From positions 3,370,722-3,434,721 of the forward strand of contig OY282381.1 of NCBI GenBank assembly GCA_958295915.1: DNA of 64,000 nt, in the 5' to 3' direction. Under the pieces are notes generated by a model that saw only the letters and a program-made list of their open reading frames with translations, was not told the DNA's origin and made no database searches. Positions within the stretch are counted from its first letter, which is position 1. Each line of letters opens with the position of its first letter. This DNA is from an uncultured Caldilineaceae bacterium (GTDB lineage Bacteria; Chloroflexota; Anaerolineae; Caldilineales; Caldilineaceae). Made by a program: the position numbers and the translations under genes. Shown here piece by piece: positions 35,109 to 43,650 of this stretch.

Positions 35109-35112
35109 GTTC

Positions 35113-36678
35113 CTACCTCCTGACAGACGAATCGTTTTCAACAAATTGAAAGGAATAAAGCTTGCAACCGTTCATCAGAAAACGCAAGCGAACAACACGA
35201 CCCGCCAGTTCTCCCACATTTGGTCGGCCTCCCCATGTGACGACGAGGCGAACCGAGTTGCCGTTCACCTCGTCGGCCTGGCTAAGGCCGTAGCCTTCAA
35301 TCGGTTCACCGCATTCGTCTTGCACTTGGACTCGTATGGCTCCGCCGGCGCTCGTGTCTGCGTTGAGCGCCAATTGATCGCCGCGAAAACGAAGCGGCTT
35401 GGTGACCAACTCGCCGCCGGCATACGGGGCATCCGCGGAGATAAAGCCATCCAATCGCAAGCGAGCCCGGAAATAGGCGCCTCTTTTGAGCGCGACGTTC
35501 TCGCTGATCCCGTACCTGAAGCCTCCGTAGTAGATCCAAAGCTCATCCCCGACCCGCAGCGGCTGGGTAAAGGCATAGATCATCCTGGAATCGCCAGCAT
35601 CTGGCGCTCCCAGGCGCAGAAAGGGACAGCGTTCCCCTGCCCGATGCCAATTGATCCCGTCCCGACTGCTGGCGAGTTGCACATCGACTTTGTCAGGAAA
35701 CCCGCCCATCTTCTCTTGATCCCTGCCAGCAGTCGGAAATGGATTTGCGGCCCAGTGCCACCATATCTCAGGCAAAGCGAGATATACATCGCTGGATATT
35801 TTGAAGACACAGTTGCCGTGAAAGTCCATGATCTGCCGGCTTTGACGCCGGCGGTTCACGGGAACCGCTAAATCGACCGCATCAGCTTCCAGCACGACGC
35901 CCGTATCCTCCCAGTGCAGAAAGTCTGGGGACACCAAGCGCCGCACCGCCCGGTAGCGGTCCCCGTGGCTATCCGCAGTCCACAAGCGCGCGTAGCCCAC
36001 GTAGCGCTGTATGCGTTCGTCCCACAAGACCACGTTCAGACAATCGCAATGGCCCGGAATGGGGTTGTTGTCATAGGGCGTCCATTGCAATCCGTCGGCC
36101 GAATAGAAGCTCGACAATCCAGACTTGCGTTTGTCCGCGACAGTTACCTCGCTCCAGAGCTTGTAGCGCCGCTCTTGGGGAGCCGTTGGGTCCTTGAAGA
36201 CGGCGCCGCCGTTCCAGCCGGCCTGACGGACCGAGTCGTGCTCACTAGGGCCCAGAATATTGTTGTTCTTGCTTCCTCGAAACGTCACCAATCCGAGGTT
36301 CGGGCGAACCCAGTGGACACCATCCTCGGATTCTGCGTAGCAGAGCCGGCCACGGGTATGTTTCCAAAACCGGCTCGCATCCTCGGCAGTGCCTGTCACC
36401 GGCAAGGCAACGCCAGGAGGCGGATCCCATTCGTAGGCCAGATACCACAAGCGAAAGGTATCGCCTTCCTTCATCACGGTTGCATAGGGATGGATCCGAT
36501 ACTCCCACGGGGTCTCAGGCACAAAGACAGGCTCATGATCCTGATAAGGAGGATTCATGGTCAGCCGGACATTCTTCATGGCAGAGACAGGCGCTTCATC
36601 AATGAAGAGTTCCTTATGACCGCCGATGTCGCGTACTTGCTCGCCAAGGCGGCTGTACTCAGCATTGGCTTGATCCAT
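35113..36678 (-). CDS. Five-bladed-propeller glycosidase-like protein (paralogue D)
   Basis: 521 residues, same architecture as its neighbour: blades with FRLWYLAYEWDPP, LCYAESEDGVHWVRPNLG, FYSADGLQWTPYDNNP, RQIMDFHGNCVF, VQLASSRDGINWHRAG, and a C-terminal sandwich (GGAIRVQVQDECGEPIEGYG). Clearly diverged from paralogue A, so it may act on a related but different linkage. It lacks a signal peptide. It sits between the McrC gene upstream and paralogue A downstream, all on the minus strand. Catalytic residues cannot be fixed by eye. Confidence 0.65.
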   Translation of the reverse strand: MDQANAEYSRLGEQVRDIGGHKELFIDEAPVSAMKNVRLTMNPPYQDHEPVFVPETPWEYRIHPYATVMKEGDTFRLWYLAYEWDPPPGVALPVTGTAEDASRFWKHTRGRLCYAESEDGVHWVRPNLGLVTFRGSKNNNILGPSEHDSVRQAGWNGGAVFKDPTAPQERRYKLWSEVTVADKRKSGLSSFYSADGLQWTPYDNNPIPGHCDCLNVVLWDERIQRYVGYARLWTADSHGDRYRAVRRLVSPDFLHWEDTGVVLEADAVDLAVPVNRRRQSRQIMDFHGNCVFKISSDVYLALPEIWWHWAANPFPTAGRDQEKMGGFPDKVDVQLASSRDGINWHRAGERCPFLRLGAPDAGDSRMIYAFTQPLRVGDELWIYYGGFRYGISENVALKRGAYFRARLRLDGFISADAPYAGGELVTKPLRFRGDQLALNADTSAGGAIRVQVQDECGEPIEGYGLSQADEVNGNSVRLVVTWGGRPNVGELAGRVVRLRFLMNGCKLYSFQFVENDSSVRR

Positions 36679-36710
36679 ATTTCTACCTCTTTCGGTGACT
36701 GTGGTTCTCC

Positions 36711-36815
36711 TGATTTATATGATGGACAGGATAAAATTGTTGTATTGCGCGCCACTGTAGGGCGCGCCACTGTAGGGCGCGACATGGTCAATCCTGGAGA
36801 ATCACATAAATTACA
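36711..36815. repeat. Repeat with inverted ends and a 16-bp tandem
   Basis: Ends resemble family B (TGATTTATATGAT and ATCACATAAAT). The inside has GCGCGCCACTGTAGGG twice in a row. It lies between the McrC gene and paralogue D. Confidence 0.55.
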
Positions 36816-36850
36816 GTAGGCATCGTGGCGCCGTTCGACTCGCCGCCGGC

Positions 36851-38080
36851 TCACGCGGCGTGGTGAGAAGCACCAAGCGCCTCGTCGCGCAATGCCTTTA
36901 CACGGCCGGCCAGGTCACCGACGCGATCGAGTATCTCAGAGAGCGCGCAGGACAGGTCGAGCGCGGCGACCTCCAGCCGCTTGCCGGCGTGCCGGACTTC
37001 GTATCTCGCTGTGTCCGCCTCGCCCTTCGCGTACATAAGCAGCCCGCCCGGCAGATCGCGCGCGGTGACGTAAGCCAGCAACTGATACAGGTCGGCGTTG
37101 GGCACGGATTTGTCGGTGAGGTTCTTGTACTTGGCATCGCCCACGAACGTACAGTCCCCGCCGTCCCACCACGAAAGGTCAGGCTTGAGCGACACGGCCT
37201 CCGCCTCGTCGAGCGTAAAGACGCTGTCGGAGCGAAACGTGCGCGCGGAGACGCCGAGGGCTTCACGGAGCGCCTGTGTCACGAACTCCTGGAACAGGAC
37301 GTTCATGTCCATCAGGAACCCGGACGCGCGCACAGCGCCCCGGCTGGACTCGAACGCGCTGTGCCGCAGGATGAGCCGCGACAGGACCACGACACCCCGG
37401 TAGTGCTCGTGCAGACGGTCGAAACGGACCTCTGGCACGCGGCGCGGCGGAAATTCCAGCAGCGAAACGTTGTCGAGCATCCCGGCAACCCAGCCCACCC
37501 CTCTCCGCGCCATCGGCGAGCGCAGACGCATCCCGCCGAGCCGGGCAGCAGCCGCCTTCACCAGCCGGTTCGCCAGGATGTCGTCCGTGAACTCGTCGTA
37601 GCGCAGTTCGACCGGCAGGGCCATGCCGAACCTGCGTCGTATCTGCTCGTCGAAGCGGATGCGCCCGCGCAGGGTGCGCAGCGCCTCCTCCTCCGTACGG
37701 TATCCGTGGAGAAGCCCTTGCGCGAACGCCCTGCGGGCTGCGGCGGCCAGCGCGAGCGCTAGTGTATCGGGCAGCGTCTCCTCCTCTTGGAAGTCGAACA
37801 GCCGCTTCTCTTGGGTTTTGAACACGCCCATGGCGTAGCATGCCAGCGACAGCAGCTGCGGGATGCCGATCTTAGGCTGGATGAGCACCGACAGGTCGCC
37901 GATATCGACCGCGCCAACGGTCGAGCCGGGTTTGAGTTTGTATCTGTATGCGCCCTCTCTGTCCATGACGGGATCGATGGAGAGAGACGGCAGCGCCTCC
38001 CGCAACAGCTCCCACTCACCAACCGAGAGCCGATGCGGGTCGCTATCCTCGTACTCCCGCAGGTCGATTTGACGCATCAC
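36851..38080 (-). CDS. McrC-like nuclease subunit of McrBC restriction system
   Basis: Modification-dependent endonuclease subunit that, with McrB, cuts modified DNA. N-terminal McrC beta domain with VGAVDIGDLSVLIQPKIGIPQ. The C-terminal PD-(D/E)xK-type nuclease reads LKPDLSWW with Asp301 and VGDAKYK with Asp315 and Lys317. 409 residues, full length. It overlaps the McrB stop by four bases (ATGA), so the two are translationally coupled. A truncated second copy of its first ~137 codons is at about 40150-40557. Confidence 0.88.
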   Translation of the reverse strand: MMRQIDLREYEDSDPHRLSVGEWELLREALPSLSIDPVMDREGAYRYKLKPGSTVGAVDIGDLSVLIQPKIGIPQLLSLACYAMGVFKTQEKRLFDFQEEETLPDTLALALAAAARRAFAQGLLHGYRTEEEALRTLRGRIRFDEQIRRRFGMALPVELRYDEFTDDILANRLVKAAAARLGGMRLRSPMARRGVGWVAGMLDNVSLLEFPPRRVPEVRFDRLHEHYRGVVVLSRLILRHSAFESSRGAVRASGFLMDMNVLFQEFVTQALREALGVSARTFRSDSVFTLDEAEAVSLKPDLSWWDGGDCTFVGDAKYKNLTDKSVPNADLYQLLAYVTARDLPGGLLMYAKGEADTARYEVRHAGKRLEVAALDLSCALSEILDRVGDLAGRVKALRDEALGASHHAA

Positions 38081-39645
38081 TGGCCCTCGCTCTCCGCGCC
38101 ACCGCTCGCCTGCTTCCGCAGCGTGTCCAGGAGCGTGTCCAGGTCGAACTCGCCGAGGCGATCGTCATCCCCGAAGAGGCGCTCCTCAATGTACGGCAGG
38201 ACGCTGTGCTTCCAGATACGGCGAACGTCCGCCTCATCGAGGCCGTCCTTCATGAAATAGCTCGGCCCGATGGCGGCGTGCCGGTCATCGCTCAGTCCCT
38301 CGTTCGCGAGGTCAACACATGCCGCCACCCACTCCATGCCGGGCGCCTTCTCCCGCAGCCAGCGGCGGAGCACATTCTTCACCGGCTTCTTGTCCGGGTG
38401 AAACTCCACGAAGTAGAAGCGGCGACGCAGCGCCAGGTCCACCAGCGCGATCGAGCGGTCGGCTGTGTTCATCGTGCCGATGATGTACAGGTTCTTGGGC
38501 AGCGAGAAATCCTCCTCACCCTCCTTCTGATACTGCAAGCGGATCTTTTCATCGCGGTATTCCAGCAGGAAGTACAGCTCCCCGAACACCTTGGCCAGGT
38601 TCCCGCGGTTGATCTCGTCTATCACGAGATAGTGCTCCGCATCCGGATCCGTCCGCGCCTGCTCCGCAGCCTGCAGCAGTGGCCCATCCCGCAACTCGAA
38701 TCCGGCCTGTCCATTCACGAGCGTGGGCCGAAAGCCGCGCACGAAATCCTCGTAGGCGTAGGAGGGATGGAACTGCACCAGCGTAACCTGCCCCTCGGAT
38801 CCCGCAAGGCACTGCGCGAGTGCCCGCGCAACATATGTCTTTCCCGTGCCCGGCGGCCCCTGGAAGATGATCTGCTTCTTGTCCTCGAGCAGCGATTCGA
38901 TGCGTTTCAGGAAATCGACAGGTAGAAACAACTCGCCAGCAAGCGCTTTCAGGTCTACAGGTCGAGGATCTGGTTTGGGTAACTTGATCTCGGTTTTTTT
39001 GGGTTTAGATAGCTCGTCTAGCTCGTGCCTGAAATGCCAGACCACCGACTGGGCGTCGAGGCGGTGGCGCAAGCGCAGTCCACGGGCCTCTGCTTCCTCT
39101 ATGAACCGGTCGAGGAAGCCAAGGGCATGCTCATACAACGCGGCCTCGTCCGCGTTCTGCTGGGGTTGGTCGTATCCCGTCCACGTGTATGCGGCGTCGA
39201 ACAGTGTGATCGCGAAGGGCGGATACTGCTTAGCGTCCAGCCCCATCAGCAAGGTGGATATAGCCCTCATGCGAGTTCCCGGACCGCTTATCACTGACTG
39301 CGGGAGTTGGTCGCTGAAGGCGCGGATCCGCTCGGCAACGGGCAAGTCGTTCTTTGTCCAGAGCGCCTGCAGCGCCTTTAATACGGCATCCGGGGACCGC
39401 GCGCCCCATTTCTTGAGGTTATCTGTCATTTGCCAGGTCATGGGGTGACCTTTTTGGGGAGCGAGTCCGACCTTTAGCCGATCAATCCAGTCTTCGGCCT
39501 CGTTAAGCACTGCTTCTCGCGCCGCTGCGAACTCGCAACCTAGCTTCAGCTTGTAGTCGATCTCCGCGCTTTGCAATTCTCCAGAGTCGACCGACTCCTT
39601 GGCGCGTCTGACATACTCATCCGTAAGTGTTACTCTGCTACCCAT
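38077..39645 (-). CDS. McrB-like AAA+ GTPase, copy 1
   Basis: Motor and recognition subunit of the McrBC system. The N-terminal ~235 residues would bind modified DNA. The AAA+ core has Walker A GPPGTGKT at 263-270, Walker B VIDEINR at 341-347, and the McrB-type MNTADRS at 392-398. 522 residues. Against copy 2 (40554) the core is almost identical, but residues ~1-31 and ~148-238 differ markedly, including LSKPKKTEIKLPKPDPRPVD here. The start has GGAAGGAGAACG upstream. Its recognition domain does not match one I can name. Confidence 0.87.
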   Translation of the reverse strand: MGSRVTLTDEYVRRAKESVDSGELQSAEIDYKLKLGCEFAAAREAVLNEAEDWIDRLKVGLAPQKGHPMTWQMTDNLKKWGARSPDAVLKALQALWTKNDLPVAERIRAFSDQLPQSVISGPGTRMRAISTLLMGLDAKQYPPFAITLFDAAYTWTGYDQPQQNADEAALYEHALGFLDRFIEEAEARGLRLRHRLDAQSVVWHFRHELDELSKPKKTEIKLPKPDPRPVDLKALAGELFLPVDFLKRIESLLEDKKQIIFQGPPGTGKTYVARALAQCLAGSEGQVTLVQFHPSYAYEDFVRGFRPTLVNGQAGFELRDGPLLQAAEQARTDPDAEHYLVIDEINRGNLAKVFGELYFLLEYRDEKIRLQYQKEGEEDFSLPKNLYIIGTMNTADRSIALVDLALRRRFYFVEFHPDKKPVKNVLRRWLREKAPGMEWVAACVDLANEGLSDDRHAAIGPSYFMKDGLDEADVRRIWKHSVLPYIEERLFGDDDRLGEFDLDTLLDTLRKQASGGAESEGQ

Positions 39646-39672
39646 CGTTCTCCTTCCGCTCTCGAATCACAC

Positions 39673-40557
39673 TCACCAGAGCGTCTGTAACGGTTCGCAG
39701 GCATGGTAGGCATCGCACTTCAGTCGAATGGCGAACAACTCTGCCTCTCGCATCGCGATCTCGATACGAACTGGCCGATTCACCAACTCCGAGATATCAC
39801 ATCGTTCCTGCCATTGTGGCCTGGCAAAAAGATGATCGCCGCTGATGGGTACCGCTTCATCCCATGTATACCCAGGGATCGGCTGGGCCGTCTGCCCATC
39901 CAGCATCTGCACCCGGATGGCTGTGTGGGCCATCGTGCGCAGGTTGAGGCGCATCTCGCCGGCCCTGGGAATGACCACCTTGGTGCGCAATACTCCGTCA
40001 CGCCCCCAGGTCTTCAGTGAACAGAAACCATCCAGCCGCATCTCGTAGAGCATCGGGCTTCGATAGCCGCTGGCATACGGCCAGTCTGTCTCCATGTCGA
40101 TCCGGGCCGCGTGTCCTCCCATATCGGCCACCACGAAAAAGAGCAACCTGTCGTCCTGGGTGCGCAGCGCCTCCTCCTCCGTACGGTATCCGTGGAGAAG
40201 CCCTTGCGAGAACGCCCTGCGGGCTGCGGCGGCCAGCGCGAGCGCTAGTGTATCGGGCAGCGTCTCCTCCTCTTGGAAGTCGAACAGCCGCTTCTCTTGG
40301 GTTTTGAACACGCCCATGGCGTAGCATGCCAGCGACAGCAGCTGCGGGATGCCGATCTTAGGCTGGATGAGCACCGACAGGTCGCCGATATCGACCGCGC
40401 CAACGGTCGAGCCGGGTCTGATGTATGCGCACTCTGTGCCCATGACGGGATCGATGGAGAGAGACGGCAGCGCCTCCCGCAACAGCTCCCACTCACCAAC
40501 CGAGAGCCGATGCGGGCCGCTCTTCTCGTACTCCCACAGGTCGATTTGACGCATCAC
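39673..40557 (-). pseudogene. Chimera: McrC N terminus fused to glycosidase-like C terminus
   Basis: An open frame of 294 codons whose first ~132 residues equal the McrC N-terminal domain (ending EEEALRT) and whose rest equals the C-terminal part of the 42200 protein (from QDDRLLFFVV). The junction lies in an 11-base stretch GGGTGCGCAGC (40158-40168) found also in the intact McrC (37672-37682) and in the glycosidase-like gene (42685-42695). The nuclease domain is lost, so it cannot be a working McrC; a fold of the second half is also incomplete. It probably arose by tandem duplication. It overlaps copy 2 of mcrB by four bases. Confidence 0.85.
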
Positions 40558-42137
40558 TGGCCCTCGCTCTCCGCGCCACCGCTCGCCTGCTCCCGCAGCG
40601 TGTCCAGGTCGAACTCGCCGAGGCGATCGTCATCCCCGAAGAGGCGCTCCTCAATGTACGGCAGGACGCTGTGCTCCCAGATACGGCGAACGTCCGCCTC
40701 ATCGAGGCCGTCCTTCATGAAATAGCTCGGCCCGATGGCGGCGTGCCGGTCATCGCTCAGTCGCTCGTTCGCGAGGTCAACACATGCCGCCACCCACTCC
40801 ATGCCAGGCGGCTTCTCCTGCAGCCAGCGGCGGAGCACATTCTTCACCGGCTCCTTGTCCGGGTGAAACTCCACGAAGTAGAAGCGGCGACGCAGCGCCA
40901 GGTCCACCAGCGCGATCGAGCGGTCGGCTGTGTTCATCGTGCCGATGATGTACAGGTTCTTGGGCAGCGAGAAATCCTCCTCACCCTCCTTCTGATACTG
41001 CAAGCGGATCTTTTCATCGCGGTATTCCAGCAGGAAGTACAGCTCCCCGAACACCTTGGCCAGGTTCCCGCGGTTGATCTCGTCTATCACGAGATAGTGC
41101 TCCGCATCCGGATCCGTCCGCGCCTGCTCCGCAGCCTGCAGCAGTGGCCCATCCCGCAACTCGAATCCGGCCTGTCCATTCACGAGCGTGGGCCGAAAGC
41201 CGCGCACGAAATCCTCGTAGGCATAGGAGGGATGGAACTGCACCAGCGTAACCTGCCCCTCGGATCCCGCAAGGCACTGCGCGAGTGCCCGCGCAACATA
41301 CGTCTTTCCCGTGCCCGGCGGCCCCTGGAAGATGATCTGCTTCTTGTCCTCGAGCAGCGATTCGATGCGTTTCAGGAAATCGACAGGTAGAAACAACTCG
41401 TCAGCGAGCGCTTCTTGTAGAGTTTTAGGTTGATGTGGTTGCGGGCCTAGACCTAGTACGGGTAGCTTGGCCAGCTTCTCGCCCCGAAACTCCCAAATTA
41501 CTGATTGCATATCAAGGCGGTGGCGCAAGGTCACCCCATGTGCCCGCGCTTCCTTGATGAAACAGTCGAGGAAGCCAAGAGCATGCTCATACAACGCGGT
41601 CTCGTCCGCATTCTTCTTAGGTAGGTCGTATCCGGTCTGCTTGTATGCGTTCTCGAATGTGTTGATCGCGAAGGGCGGATACTGCTTAGCGTCCAGCCCC
41701 ATCAGCAAGGTGGATATAGCCCTTATGCGAGTTCCCGGACCGCGTATCACTGACTGCGGGAGTTGGTCGCTGAAGGCGCGGATCCGCTCGGCAACGGGCA
41801 AGTCGTTCTTTGTCCAGAGCGCCTGCAGCGCCTTTAACGCGGCATCCGGGGACCGCGCGCCCCATTTCTTGAGGTTATCTGTCATTTGCCAGGTCATGGG
41901 GTGACCTTTTTGGGGAGCGAGTCCGACCTTTAGCCGATCAATCCAGTCTTCGGCCTCGTTAAGCACTGCTTCTCGCGCCGCTGCGAACTCGCAACCTAGC
42001 TTCAGCTTGAATTTAACCTCCTTCTCTTCCAGGCCTTCCAGGTCTCCAGAGCGGATAAACTCATTGACGCTTCTGACAAACTCATTCCAGGTTCTCTGCT
42101 GGGGGTCCATGCCGTCTACTGTTTTTCCGCTGTCCAT
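40554..42137 (-). CDS. McrB-like AAA+ GTPase, copy 2
   Basis: 527 residues. Same AAA+ motifs as copy 1 (GPPGTGKT, VIDEINR, MNTADRS) in near-identical sequence, but another N terminus (MDSGKTVDGMDPQQRTWNEF) and another pre-AAA segment (LGLGPQPHQPKTLQEALADE). The two could recognise different modified DNA yet share the single intact McrC. Upstream is a TTGACA at about 42187-42192 (minus strand), which copy 1 lacks, so it may have its own promoter. The ribosome site is GGAAGGAAAACG. It is followed by the McrC stump, so it has no intact partner of its own. Confidence 0.85.
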   Translation of the reverse strand: MDSGKTVDGMDPQQRTWNEFVRSVNEFIRSGDLEGLEEKEVKFKLKLGCEFAAAREAVLNEAEDWIDRLKVGLAPQKGHPMTWQMTDNLKKWGARSPDAALKALQALWTKNDLPVAERIRAFSDQLPQSVIRGPGTRIRAISTLLMGLDAKQYPPFAINTFENAYKQTGYDLPKKNADETALYEHALGFLDCFIKEARAHGVTLRHRLDMQSVIWEFRGEKLAKLPVLGLGPQPHQPKTLQEALADELFLPVDFLKRIESLLEDKKQIIFQGPPGTGKTYVARALAQCLAGSEGQVTLVQFHPSYAYEDFVRGFRPTLVNGQAGFELRDGPLLQAAEQARTDPDAEHYLVIDEINRGNLAKVFGELYFLLEYRDEKIRLQYQKEGEEDFSLPKNLYIIGTMNTADRSIALVDLALRRRFYFVEFHPDKEPVKNVLRRWLQEKPPGMEWVAACVDLANERLSDDRHAAIGPSYFMKDGLDEADVRRIWEHSVLPYIEERLFGDDDRLGEFDLDTLREQASGGAESEGQ

Positions 42138-42199
42138 CGTTTTCCTTCCGCTGAAACTGAGCGTAAGTGCGTTATCGAAATTAAGATGTCAATTTACAC

Positions 42200-43642
42200 T
42201 CACCAGAGCGTCTGTAACGGTTCGCAGGCATGGTAGGCATCGCACTTCAGTCGAATGGCGAACAACTCTGCCTCTCGCATCGCGATCTCGATACGAACTG
42301 GCCGATTCACCAACTCCGAGATATCACATCGTTCCTGCCATTGTGGCCTGGCAAAAAGATGATCGCCGCTGATGGGTACCGCTTCATCCCACGTATACCC
42401 AGGGATCGGCTGGGCCGTCTGCCCGTCCAGCATCTGCACCCGGATGGCTGTGTGGGCCATCGTGCGCAGGTTGAGGCGCATCTCGCCGGCCCTGGGAATG
42501 ACCACCTTGGTGCGCAATACTCCGTCACGCCCCCAGGTCTTCAGTGAACAGAAACCATCCAGCCGCATCTCGTAGAGCATCGGGCTTCGATAGCCGCTGG
42601 CATACGGCCAGTCTGTCTCCATGTCGATCCGGGCCGCGTGTCCTCCCATATCGGCCACCACGAAAAAGAGCAACCTGTCGTCCTGGGTGCGCAGCATCTC
42701 CTTCCCATAGGCCGACCCGCCCCCCTGAAGGCCATACTCGCGAATGCCGATGAACGGCTTACGCTCACAACGGTACCAGTATAGCCCGTTGTAGCTGTAG
42801 GCCAGCTCTGTCTCCATGCGGCCGAAATACTTGATCTGTGGCCAATTCGTACTGATGCTCACCTCTTCAAAGCGATCGGTCGTGAATACGTTGAGCAGCC
42901 CGATGTAGAAGTCTTCATAGGGACGAGGCGGCATGTCGTACAACTCTGTCCCCACGCGGTCCATGGCATCCGGTTGCAGTATGGTGATGGGACGCGAAAA
43001 CTGTGTAAAGTCCGTTGTCACAGACAGTGCGACCCGCCGGTCGCCATATATGGGACGCACAAAGAGTTCGTAGGCGCCGGCTTCCTGGTTCCACAGGATA
43101 TCGCCAGCGATGTCGGAACCCGGATCCAGCCACGGGCGCGTGCGGTCGACCGTGAAATGCACGCCGTCATCAGAAAACCCGCCCCAGGTAAGGTGGCGCG
43201 GCACATCAAGCACGGCCGAGGCGTATCCCCGCTCCGCCAGGGGCGTGCCGGCCAACGCATGCACCGCATGGGCCCAGATCGGCTCGCCGTCCTGGTCCAC
43301 CACGACATCTGCGAAGCGCTGCCAGGCCAGGCTGGGCCCAGAATCATAGGTCGGGTTGGGCCAATTGTACGGATCGTCGGACTGCAGCCGAAACTGAAAT
43401 TCGCCGGCGCTCACCCCCGGCGTGCGATCGCGGCTCCCTCTACCTGGAAACGCGATCAGGTACATCGCATAACGCCCGAGCCTCTCATCGTAGAAGGCAG
43501 TGATGTACCCGCCATAGCCATCCCAGCCTGGAGGATAAAACTGAGAAAATATCTCCTTCACAAACGTCGGCTTGCCCCACACGCGCTCCAGGCAATCCCG
43601 CCGTTCGAGCATCCAGTCGTCAAAGAACCAGATCCCGTTCAT
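42200..43642 (-). CDS. Five-bladed-propeller glycosidase-like protein (paralogue C)
   Basis: 480 residues. A more diverged propeller: blades include YITAFYDERLGRYAMYLIAF, GGFSDDGVHFTVDRTRPWLD, YSYNGLYWYRCERKP and LFFVVADMGGHAARID, with a C-terminal sandwich (AIRVQMLDGQTAQPIPGYT). It starts eight bases after paralogue B ends, so the two form a unit. Its last ~165 codons are duplicated at 39673-40157. No signal peptide. Function unknown, family level only. Confidence 0.65.
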   Translation of the reverse strand: MNGIWFFDDWMLERRDCLERVWGKPTFVKEIFSQFYPPGWDGYGGYITAFYDERLGRYAMYLIAFPGRGSRDRTPGVSAGEFQFRLQSDDPYNWPNPTYDSGPSLAWQRFADVVVDQDGEPIWAHAVHALAGTPLAERGYASAVLDVPRHLTWGGFSDDGVHFTVDRTRPWLDPGSDIAGDILWNQEAGAYELFVRPIYGDRRVALSVTTDFTQFSRPITILQPDAMDRVGTELYDMPPRPYEDFYIGLLNVFTTDRFEEVSISTNWPQIKYFGRMETELAYSYNGLYWYRCERKPFIGIREYGLQGGGSAYGKEMLRTQDDRLLFFVVADMGGHAARIDMETDWPYASGYRSPMLYEMRLDGFCSLKTWGRDGVLRTKVVIPRAGEMRLNLRTMAHTAIRVQMLDGQTAQPIPGYTWDEAVPISGDHLFARPQWQERCDISELVNRPVRIEIAMREAELFAIRLKCDAYHACEPLQTLW

Positions 43643-43650
43643 GTTGCGCC

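Larger units (their letters stand above)
37672..42695. repeat. Tandem duplication, period about 2.5 kb
   Basis: Unit one runs 37672-40168 and unit two 40158-42695, measured between the GGGTGCGCAGC 11-mers (spacings 2486 and 2527 bp). Identity is very high in the glycosidase-like tail, the AAA core and the McrC N terminus, but breaks in the mcrB 5' end and pre-AAA region and the inter-gene spacer. Confidence 0.8.

Noticed and set aside
39673..40557. Reading the chimera as a real, new two-domain protein
   Set aside because: Its two halves match exactly parts of adjacent genes, and the joint is at a shared 11-mer, so duplication explains it better. An assembly error is also possible.
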